Notes under the pieces: generated by a model
Database searches by the model: none
What the model was told of the DNA's origin: nothing
The model's input: the letters and a program-made list of their open reading frames with translations, nothing else
Assembly: GCA_964396895.1 (NCBI GenBank)
Contig: CAYNGJ010000008.1
Span: 62,001 to 126,000, forward strand
Length of the DNA stretch: 64,000 bases
Direction: 5' to 3'
DNA from: UBA2334 sp964396895
GTDB taxonomy: Bacteria; Pseudomonadota; Gammaproteobacteria; Burkholderiales; Burkholderiaceae_C
Program-made: the position numbers and the translations under genes
In this document: positions 32,495-39,874 of the stretch, in pieces
How positions within the stretch are numbered: the first letter of the stretch is position 1
Layout of the letters: every line of letters starts with the position of its first letter

Positions 32495-33127
32495 ATGAAA
32501 CTGCTCCATTTCTTTCGCAGCGGCACCTCGCACCGGCTGCGCATCGCCCTCAACCTCAAGGGTCTGAGCGCCGACATGGTGGCCGTGGACCTGCGCACCG
32601 AAGAGCACCTGGGGCCGGGCTACAAAGTGCTCAATCCGCAGGGTCTGGTGCCCACGCTGGTGACGGACGAGCAGCAGGTGCTGACGCAGTCGCCCGCCAT
32701 CATCGAGTGGCTGGAAGAGCGCTACCCCACCCCGGCGCTGCTGCCCACCGACCCGCTCGACCGCGCCCATGTGCGCGCCCTGGCGGCGCTGGTGGGCTGC
32801 GACATCCACCCGGTGAACAACCGCCGCATTTTGGGGTACCTGCGCCACACCTTCGGCGCCGACGAAGCCGCCATCAACACCTGGTGCGGCACCTGGATTG
32901 CCGACGGATTTGATGCTTTTGAGGCCCTCATCGCATCAAGCGCAAGAGATGGCAGCTATTGTTTTGGCAATGTTCCCACGCTGGCCGATGTGTACCTGAT
33001 TCCCCAGGTGGAAAGCGCCCGCCGCTTTCAGGTGGACGTGTCCCGCTGGCCCCGCATCGCCGCCATCGACGCGGCCTGCGCGCAACTGCCAGCGTTTGCC
33101 GATGCCGCGCCGGCGCGGCATGCGTGA
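32495..33127 (+). CDS. nagL: Maleylpyruvate isomerase, zeta-class glutathione transferase
   Basis: The 210-residue protein begins MKLLHFFRSGTSHRLRIALN, with the zeta-class SSC/SGTS-type glutathione site, and continues NPQGLVPTLV and QSPAIIEWLEE. It isomerises maleylpyruvate to fumarylpyruvate with glutathione, linking the dioxygenase and hydrolase. A stretch of lower GC at about 32910-32965 holds AAGCGC and CAGCTATTG, similar to cores of the dispersed AT-rich element, yet the frame and protein length are normal. It is the last recognisable gene of the aromatic cluster; no transporter gene is included. Confidence 0.92.
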   Translation: MKLLHFFRSGTSHRLRIALNLKGLSADMVAVDLRTEEHLGPGYKVLNPQGLVPTLVTDEQQVLTQSPAIIEWLEERYPTPALLPTDPLDRAHVRALAALVGCDIHPVNNRRILGYLRHTFGADEAAINTWCGTWIADGFDAFEALIASSARDGSYCFGNVPTLADVYLIPQVESARRFQVDVSRWPRIAAIDAACAQLPAFADAAPARHA

Positions 33128-33328
33128 GAGTGGTGAGGGTGAGTAAGTTGGGCTATACAGAGATGCCGGAGCGGACTGGCTTCTGGCAAGTACCGGGATA
33201 AGCCTGGGTACGTCAAACGGAATACCGCCATCCGTGGGCTCTACGACTTGGTTGCATGGTGCATGGTGCATGGCCAAGTTGCTTCATGTTTGGCTGAACA
33301 GCAGAGGAACTTTGCTATAAATTCATCC

Positions 33329-34213
33329 ATGACCCCATCAGCCAAAGCTGAACGTGCTGCAAAGGCGCGATTGCGTGAGGCCGAAGAAACCGGCTGTCAT
33401 GGACTTTTGCGCGGCATCGCTCGCAGCCTGCGTACCGATGAAGCCTGGGAGGCAGAAATCGCCCACAGGGATTACGGGCCGTTCTACTGTCCGTCTTGCT
33501 TTTCCGATGTGGTGCTGCGCAAGTGTGCTGAGAAGGTTGATCACTTCGCCCACAAGTCGCGCCTGAGCCCCGTTTTAGGGCCAAAGGAAATGCTGCTACA
33601 CAACGCATGCACAGCGGAAATTTGCACGGCGCTTGAAAGTCGATTTCCCGAGGGAAGGTGGGCTGTAGAGAGGCCGATACTGGAAAACAAAAGCAAAAAA
33701 ATTCCCACTTTGGTACCTGACATCAGTGGGCGCATGGGCAGTACACGTGTTGCTATCGAAGTGCAGATCAGTGCCTTGACTGTTCCCCGCATCATTCAAC
33801 GCACACAGGACTATGCCCGACGGGGAATCGCTCTGGTGTGGATCGTGCCTTTGTCGCAACCCCTTGGCAATGAACCATTCAGGCCCCGGCTTTACGAGAG
33901 GTATCTGCACAGTATTTTTTATGGTCGCACTTATTACTGGTGGAGTGGCCAGGGCTTGACCGTGAAGCCTGTTCACTATGGCCCCGCGACGCGCCACATT
34001 GAGTATCGTGAGTGGCATGACAACGGACAGTTGGAGTCAGCCGGGGGCTACAACGCAGCGTACAAGACTATCAAGACCCCCGAATACGGGCGCGACTTAA
34101 ATCTTTGTGATGACTTCTTTGCTGATAGCCGTGCGACCTTCACTCCAGAAAACGAGAAAAAGAAAGTCCCCGCTTGTCTGATATGGCGAGACTCATTGCC
34201 AGAGTGGTGGTAA
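33329..34213 (+). CDS. CoiA-like competence/nuclease family protein
   Basis: The 294-residue protein has a zinc-finger-like start, YCPSC (Cys54, Cys57) with DHFAHKS (His72, His75), and a nuclease-like core with PDISGR (Asp131) and VAIEVQIS (Glu144, Gln146), the D...E-x-Q pattern of CoiA and related restriction-endonuclease folds. CoiA has been linked to processing of incoming DNA in competence. No other competence gene is nearby. It sits in a patch of visibly lower GC together with two toxin-antitoxin pairs, suggesting horizontal transfer. A TATAAA-like box precedes it. The tail after residue 240 is not recognised. Confidence 0.7.
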   Translation: MTPSAKAERAAKARLREAEETGCHGLLRGIARSLRTDEAWEAEIAHRDYGPFYCPSCFSDVVLRKCAEKVDHFAHKSRLSPVLGPKEMLLHNACTAEICTALESRFPEGRWAVERPILENKSKKIPTLVPDISGRMGSTRVAIEVQISALTVPRIIQRTQDYARRGIALVWIVPLSQPLGNEPFRPRLYERYLHSIFYGRTYYWWSGQGLTVKPVHYGPATRHIEYREWHDNGQLESAGGYNAAYKTIKTPEYGRDLNLCDDFFADSRATFTPENEKKKVPACLIWRDSLPEWW

Positions 34214-34245
34214 GCGCGGCATGCGTGAGTGGGCGGTGCAGCCGA

Positions 34246-34566
34246 TCAGATTTTCAACAGCCGCTTCATCAAGAGCGAGGGGAAATCCTGTCGGTGAGCT
34301 GCGATGACGTACACATAGGTGTCGCCGTTGATGCGCCTATGCACCAACTTGTGGTGTGAGGTCAAGACGTGTTGGTACTCAAAAATGCCCACCGATGCCA
34401 ACTCAGGGACGGGTGCCCCGCTTAAAAAGCCCGTATCCACCAGCGCGAGTTTGTCGAAGATCTCGTCTTCGGCTTTGAGCCAGTCGGCCTCGCTCCACTT
34501 GTCCAGCATGTACGCCTGAAGCGAGAGCAAGTCCTCCTGTGCAGCAGGAAGAATGAAGACGGCCAT
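34246..34566 (-). CDS. parE: Toxin of the ParE/RelE superfamily
   Basis: The 106-residue protein starts MAVFILPAAQEDLLSLQAYM and ends VYVIAAHRQDFPSLLMKRL, the ParE/RelE fold pattern with the family's AHxxxD near the end. ParE members poison gyrase and RelE members cut ribosome-bound mRNA; sequence reading alone cannot decide which. Its start codon overlaps the antitoxin stop by one base (TAATG), the usual coupled order. Confidence 0.85.
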   Translation of the reverse strand: MAVFILPAAQEDLLSLQAYMLDKWSEADWLKAEDEIFDKLALVDTGFLSGAPVPELASVGIFEYQHVLTSHHKLVHRRINGDTYVYVIAAHRQDFPSLLMKRLLKI

Positions 34567-34853
34567 TACCGTTGACTTTGGCGGCTTTGCCTGGCCGCCA
34601 GCAACTGCGCCCGCGAGTCAGCCGCAGAGATGCCTTTGCCGTTCAAGCGGTCTTTTTCACCCAAGGCCATGATTTGCAGGGCGGCAATGAGCGCTTCCTT
34701 TTCCTGGAATTGCTGGACGCTTTCAATCACCATGCTGGCTTCCCCATTCTGGGTGATGAAGTACGGGGTGCCGTTCATCGCCAAGTCTTCTGAAATCTGG
34801 GCAGCGTGGCTTTTGAGGTAGGAGATGGACTTGATGTTGGCGACGGATGGCAT
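34566..34853 (-). CDS. Antitoxin, Phd/YefM family
   Basis: The 95-residue protein starts MPSVANIKSISYLKSHAAQI and continues FITQNGEASMVIESVQQF, the Phd/YefM pattern with a DNA-binding front half. The back half (about residue 55 onward, EALIAALQIMALGEKDRL) should neutralise the adjacent ParE/RelE-like toxin. Directly repeated heptamers upstream are probably its binding sites. Confidence 0.88.
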   Translation of the reverse strand: MPSVANIKSISYLKSHAAQISEDLAMNGTPYFITQNGEASMVIESVQQFQEKEALIAALQIMALGEKDRLNGKGISAADSRAQLLAARQSRQSQR

Positions 34854-34875
34854 GGCAACCCTGGTGTGTTGACGG

Positions 34876-34894
34876 ACTGAATATGGTACTGAAT
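34876..34894 (-). promoter_or_regulatory. Direct-repeat operator candidate before the ParE-type pair
   Basis: ACTGAAT occurs at 34876-34882 and 34888-34894, a 12-base period, 23 bases upstream of the antitoxin start. The layout copies that before the VapBC-like pair, where the octamer is different. Confidence 0.5.
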
Positions 34895-34964
34895 TTGGGT
34901 GATGCCAACAACCCAATGGCCCGCTGTTTTCAAATTGAAACCACCTCGCTTGATGGGTCAAAAC

Positions 34965-34986
34965 GTCTAAAATGAACAAAATAGAC
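34965..34986 (+). promoter_or_regulatory. Inverted repeat before the third toxin-antitoxin pair
   Basis: GTCTA and TAGAC flank a 12-base AT-rich spacer 19 bases before the antitoxin start. It is a possible autoregulatory operator; AAAAGGACC follows as ribosome-binding site. Confidence 0.4.
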
Positions 34987-35005
34987 TTTTTAAAAGGACC
35001 AGGCC

Positions 35006-35254
35006 ATGCAGACTTTTACCGCCAGTGAGGCCAAGCAGAGCTTTGCCGCCGTGTTGCAAACCTGCGTGCGGGAGCCTGTGCTCATCCGCCGCCAAAAGCA
35101 GGACGTGGCCGTGGTGATGTCCATGCAGGAATACGAGCGGCTGACGCGCCTCAATGTGGCCGAGTTTCAGCGGTTTTGCGACGAAGTGGGTGGGCGTGCA
35201 GAGCAGGCCGGGCTGACCGAGGAACAACTGGCTGCCTTGCTGCAAGATGCATGA
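35006..35254 (+). CDS. Antitoxin, Phd/YefM family (partner of PIN toxin)
   Basis: The 82-residue protein starts MQTFTASEAKQSFAAVLQTC, with RRQKQDVAVVMSMQEYERL, a classic Phd-type N-terminus. The C-terminal helix ends LTEEQLAALLQDA. It overlaps the toxin gene by eight bases. It is divergent from the ParE-type pair, and the two antitoxin starts are 152 bases apart, so both promoters lie in that short AT-rich stretch. Confidence 0.88.
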   Translation: MQTFTASEAKQSFAAVLQTCVREPVLIRRQKQDVAVVMSMQEYERLTRLNVAEFQRFCDEVGGRAEQAGLTEEQLAALLQDA

Positions 35255-35657
35255 GCAAGCCCTCTGGGTGGTGGACACCAACCTGTTGATCAGCCGCCTG
35301 CTGACCCCCCGTGGCACGGCCGCGCAGGCGGTGGACAAAGCCTTGCGTCAGGGGGTGCTGCTGGTGTCTGACAGCACGCTGGACGAGTTGGTGCAGGTGT
35401 TGTGGCGACCCAAGTTCGACCGTTACCTGAGTGCCGATGACCGGCAGCGTTTTTTGGCGTTGTTGGCGGGTGTCACGCGCCGGGTTCACATCACCCGCCA
35501 GTTCCACCTGTGCCGCGATGTGCGCGATAACCAGTTTCTGGACGTGGCGTTCAGTGGTCAAGCCAACGCCATCGTCACGGGTGATCAGGACTTGTTGGTG
35601 CTGCGGGCCTTTGAAGGCGTGCCCATCGTGAGCCCGGCTGACTTTTTGGCCTTGTAA
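35247..35657 (+). CDS. PIN-domain toxin (COG1569 type)
   Basis: The 136-residue protein has the PIN acidic positions in WVVDTNLLISRLL (Asp10), STLDELVQVL, RDNQFLDVAF and IVTGDQDLLVL. The sequence is of the putative-toxin group that pairs with Phd-like antitoxins, distinct from the VapC at 23809. It should be a metal-dependent RNase. The gene ends 17 bases from the convergent pepP stop, closing the lower-GC patch. Confidence 0.87.
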   Translation: MHEQALWVVDTNLLISRLLTPRGTAAQAVDKALRQGVLLVSDSTLDELVQVLWRPKFDRYLSADDRQRFLALLAGVTRRVHITRQFHLCRDVRDNQFLDVAFSGQANAIVTGDQDLLVLRAFEGVPIVSPADFLAL

Positions 35658-35674
35658 GCCCAGGGGTGGTTTCG

Positions 35675-37120
35675 TCAACCCCGCATCAGCGCCTCAATCT
35701 CGTCGGGCTTGACCGGCACATCTCGGCTGATGAGGTCGCAGCCTGTGGCCGTGACGATGGCGTCGTCTTCGATGCGGATGCCGATGTTCCAGAACTGTTC
35801 GGGCACCCCCTCGGCGGGGCGCACGTACAGGCCGGGCTCTATGGTCAGCACCATGCCGGGTTGCAGGATGCGGCTGGGCCGGTTGAGGATGGTTTCACCG
35901 CTCAGCGGGTCTTTGCGGCTGCTGGTGTGGCCCACTTCGTTGGGCTCCACGTAGCTGCCGCAGTCGTGCACGTCCATGCCCAGCCAGTGGCCGGTGCGGT
36001 GCATGTAAAAGGGGAAGTAGCTGCGGTTGGTCACCACGTCGTCCACCGTGCCCACCTTGTGGCGGTCGAGCAAGCCGACGTCCAGCAGGCCCTGGGCCAG
36101 TACCTTGACGGTGGCGTCGTGCGGGTCGGTGAAGCGGGCCCCGGCGCGGGTGGCGGCCACAGCGGCTTCCTGAGACGCCAGCACCAGCTCGTACAGCGCG
36201 CGTTGCGGGCCGGTGAAGCGGCCGTTGGCGGGGAAGGTGCGGGTGATGTCTGAGGCGTAGCCATCCAGCTCGCAACCGGCGTCGATCAGCACCAGCTCAC
36301 CATTGCGCACGGGGGCGGCATCGGCGCGGTAGTGCAGCACGCAGGCGTTGGCCCCGGCGGCCACGATGCTGCCGTAGGCCGGACACTGGCTGCCGTGGCG
36401 GCGGAATTCGTGCAGCAACTCGGCGTCCAGGTGGTATTCGCGCACCTCTTGCCCCGCGCGCATCATGCGGGCACTGGTCTGCATGGCGCGGATGTGTGCC
36501 TGGGCGCTGATGGCGGCGGCGCGGCGCATCACGTCCAGTTCGTGGACGTCCTTGATCAGCCGCATGTCGTCGAGCAGGGTGCACAGGTCGCGCTGGGTGT
36601 CGGGGCACAACGCGCCAAAGCGCACGCGGGCACGCACTTTTTGCAGCCAGCCGTCCACCCGGGTCTCCAGCCCGCTGTGGGTGGCGAAGGGGAACCACAC
36701 GGTGCTGCGGTTTTCCAGCAGGCGGGGCAGTTGGGCGTCGAGATCGGTCACCGGCAGGGCCGTTTCCACGCCCAGCGCATCGGGGGCGGCGGTGGGCCCC
36801 AGGCGTATGCCGTCCCAAATTTCGCGCTCCAGGTCTTTGGGTTGGCAGAACAGGGTGGTGTGGGCCTGGCCCTGGTCGTCGGTGGCAATCACCAGCCACG
36901 CATTGGGCTCGGTGAAACCGCTCAGGTAGAAAAAGTAGCTGTCGTGGCGGTACAGAAAGTCGCTGTCGCGGTTGCGGGCGCGCTCGGGTGCGGTGGGCAC
37001 GATGGCAATGCCGCCCGGCCCCAGCAGTTGGGCCAGCCGGGCACGGCGGCGCGCGCAGAGGTCTGCGGGGTGAATCAGCTCGGCGGCGGGAACCCCGTGG
37101 GGTGAAAAGGGCGTGTTCAT
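35675..37120 (-). CDS. pepP: Xaa-Pro aminopeptidase P
   Basis: The 481-residue protein has an N-terminal creatinase-like domain (residues about 1-170, with YFFYLSGFTEPNAWLVI) and a C-terminal pita-bread metallopeptidase domain. The two-metal ligands are seen in LIDAGCELDGYASDITRTF (two Asp), GHWLGMDVHD (His), LTIEPGLYV (Glu) and IGIRIEDD (Glu). It removes N-terminal residues preceding proline. It follows murU by 54 bases on the same strand. A perfect 10-base inverted repeat ends at the first base of its start codon and no Shine-Dalgarno is visible there. Confidence 0.94.
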   Translation of the reverse strand: MNTPFSPHGVPAAELIHPADLCARRRARLAQLLGPGGIAIVPTAPERARNRDSDFLYRHDSYFFYLSGFTEPNAWLVIATDDQGQAHTTLFCQPKDLEREIWDGIRLGPTAAPDALGVETALPVTDLDAQLPRLLENRSTVWFPFATHSGLETRVDGWLQKVRARVRFGALCPDTQRDLCTLLDDMRLIKDVHELDVMRRAAAISAQAHIRAMQTSARMMRAGQEVREYHLDAELLHEFRRHGSQCPAYGSIVAAGANACVLHYRADAAPVRNGELVLIDAGCELDGYASDITRTFPANGRFTGPQRALYELVLASQEAAVAATRAGARFTDPHDATVKVLAQGLLDVGLLDRHKVGTVDDVVTNRSYFPFYMHRTGHWLGMDVHDCGSYVEPNEVGHTSSRKDPLSGETILNRPSRILQPGMVLTIEPGLYVRPAEGVPEQFWNIGIRIEDDAIVTATGCDLISRDVPVKPDEIEALMRG

Positions 37121-37147
37121 GCGCCAAATTTTGCGCCATTTGGCGCA
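37120..37147 (-). promoter_or_regulatory. Perfect palindrome touching the pepP start codon
   Basis: TGCGCCAAAT at 37120-37129 and ATTTGGCGCA at 37138-37147 are exact complements around TTTGCGCC; the core GCGCCA appears three times. In the murU-pepP transcript it would fold into a stable hairpin just before the pepP ATG, or it could be an operator. Confidence 0.5.
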
Positions 37148-37174
37148 GCCATGGGGGTCGGGGGTCTGTGGCGG

Positions 37175-38044
37175 TCAGCGGTTGAGTTCGGCCAGGCGCT
37201 CGGGCGTGCCCACATCGGTCCACGGGCCTGGGTAAAGCTCGGCGCTCACGCGGCCCGCGTCCATGGCGCGGCGCAGCAGCGGGCCCAGCGCGGCCTTCAG
37301 GCCCGCGGGGTTGCCTGCGGGCACGTCGCACCACGGCGGACCGAACAGTTCGGCCCGGTACAGGCCGATGGTGCTGTAGGTGTGGCGGGGCGTGGTGGTG
37401 TCGGTGGCGGGCAGGTTGAGCGCGAGGCCGTCAGCACCCAACCCGAAGTCGCCGCGCGGGTGGTGCGCCGGGTTGGGCACCAGCCACAGGTGGGCCAGTG
37501 CCGTGCTGGCGCCAAACCGCTCCACGCTGGCCTGGTCAAAGCGGAAACCGGGCACAAACACGTCACCGGCCACCACCCAGAACACCTGCTGGGCGGCGGT
37601 GTGCCCCGTATCAGTGGTTGGGGTTGGCGTTGGCGTGGCCAGGGCCGGAAACAGCAGCGGCAGGGCTCGGGCAATGCCGCCTGCGGTCTCCAGCGCCCCG
37701 CCGAAGTCCGCTTGTTCGTGCGAAAACGCGGCGTGGAAGGGGGTGGATGAGGACTCGCTTACTGATAGCTGAAAAGTACCATCAGCATTGCGGTATGTGT
37801 CAAAAAAGCTTGAAATTTGTTCGCCCAACCACGCGGTGTTGAACACCAGGTGCCGACAGCCACCCGCGACCAGCGCCTGCACATGCCAGGCCAGCAGCGG
37901 TTGACCGCGCACCTGCAGCAAGGGCTTGGGGGTGGTGTCGGTCAGCGGACGCATGCGTTCGCCCCGGCCCGCCGCCAGGACGATGGCCGGGGCGGGTTCG
38001 GTGCATTGGGCCGTGGGGTGTTCGGGCGGTTGGCCGTGGGTCAT
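37175..38044 (-). CDS. murU: N-acetylmuramate 1-phosphate uridylyltransferase MurU
   Basis: The 289-residue nucleotidyltransferase shows IVLAAGRGERMRPLTDTTPK near residue 23 and the metal-binding VVAGDVFV, and ends PGPWTDVGTPERLAELN. MurU activates MurNAc 1-phosphate (made by AmgK) with UTP in the fosfomycin-resistant wall-recycling bypass. The start ATG 38044 overlaps the speD stop (ATGA). In many relatives amgK is adjacent; here it is at 1044-2141. An AT-rich patch containing ACTGATAGCTG lies inside at about 37755-37815 in frame, encoding a Ser-rich loop (SVSESSS). Confidence 0.9.
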   Translation of the reverse strand: MTHGQPPEHPTAQCTEPAPAIVLAAGRGERMRPLTDTTPKPLLQVRGQPLLAWHVQALVAGGCRHLVFNTAWLGEQISSFFDTYRNADGTFQLSVSESSSTPFHAAFSHEQADFGGALETAGGIARALPLLFPALATPTPTPTTDTGHTAAQQVFWVVAGDVFVPGFRFDQASVERFGASTALAHLWLVPNPAHHPRGDFGLGADGLALNLPATDTTTPRHTYSTIGLYRAELFGPPWCDVPAGNPAGLKAALGPLLRRAMDAGRVSAELYPGPWTDVGTPERLAELNR

Positions 38045-38436
38045 GTGGGGTGCGGGGGCGCGGTGGGCATGCCGCGCCAAAGTTCGTTGAATTGGCTGTG
38101 GGTGGGGGCCAGCAAGGCCACCAGCTGGGCCAGCAGTTGGCGGGCTCGCTGGCTGTGGTCGGCCCCCAGGTTGCAGACGTACACGTCCAGGGTGGCACTG
38201 CGGGTTTCTGGCCAGGTGTGCACACACAGGTGGCTTTCGGCCAGCAGCACGGTGGCGGTGACGCCACCGGGGCCACGGGCGGTGGCGGGGAAGGTGTGGA
38301 ACACCTCGCCCACCGGGCACAGGCCCGCCACCACCACGGCGGCGCGACAGGCCTGGCCCAGGCGCTGGGCGTCGGTCAGCCAGTGCGGGTCGCACTGACA
38401 TTCGTACACGTCGGCGGTGAGGTGCAGGCCTTGCAT
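38041..38436 (-). CDS. speD: S-adenosylmethionine decarboxylase proenzyme
   Basis: The 131-residue proenzyme has the self-cleavage and catalytic motif LLAESHLCVHTWPE, with Ser68 expected to become the pyruvoyl group, and GEVFHTFPATARGPGGVTAT upstream. This is the short class found in Bacillus-like and many other bacteria. It makes the aminopropyl donor for spermidine synthesis. The only aminopropyltransferase in the window is the membrane-fused one at 14599. Translation is coupled to murU by a four-base overlap, an unexpected pairing of polyamine and cell-wall recycling genes. Confidence 0.92.
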   Translation of the reverse strand: MQGLHLTADVYECQCDPHWLTDAQRLGQACRAAVVVAGLCPVGEVFHTFPATARGPGGVTATVLLAESHLCVHTWPETRSATLDVYVCNLGADHSQRARQLLAQLVALLAPTHSQFNELWRGMPTAPPHPT

Positions 38437-38476
38437 GGGGCTACTGTAAGTCAGCCCTGCGGTCCGCCACCCCAGC

Positions 38477-38501
38477 AAAAAAAACCGCCCCTGGGGGCGG
38501 T
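38477..38501 (-). terminator. Rho-independent terminator after the lipoprotein gene
   Basis: On the minus strand ACCGCCC pairs with GGGCGGT around four bases and is followed by seven or eight T. It lies 55 bases past the lipoprotein stop and before the speD start, separating the two units. Confidence 0.85.
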
Positions 38502-38556
38502 AGAAAAAGCGGGTGGGCCCACGGGCGCCGGGCGGCGCCGCTGGCCCGCCCAGGCC

Positions 38557-39626
<1,070 letters not shown>

Positions 39627-39874
39627 GGTGAGGCTCCTGACAGGGTGTGAGATGGGTTGGGGCCAACCATAGGGAACACCCTTGCCCCTGCACATCCCGC
39701 AAACGCGGGGGGTGGGGATGATTCGGTGTTACCCAATGCGGGGTGCGCGGCAGGTCCGGGATGGGGGTTGGGCGGGGGCGAGGTGTCGGGCATCGTTAAA
39801 ATTGACGGCTTTACCCCGCGCCTGAGGGCGTGCCGGTCGAATCCCCCACTTATCTTCAGCCCCCCACGCCCGCC

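Noticed and set aside
30380..32848. An 822-codon open frame antisense to the hydrolase, hydroxylase and isomerase genes
   Set aside because: His/Gly/Val-rich composition without motifs, mirrored on three well-recognised genes.
35006..35254. Reading this small gene as part of the ParE-type pair
   Set aside because: It is on the opposite strand and overlaps its own PIN toxin gene by eight bases, so it forms a third, separate pair.
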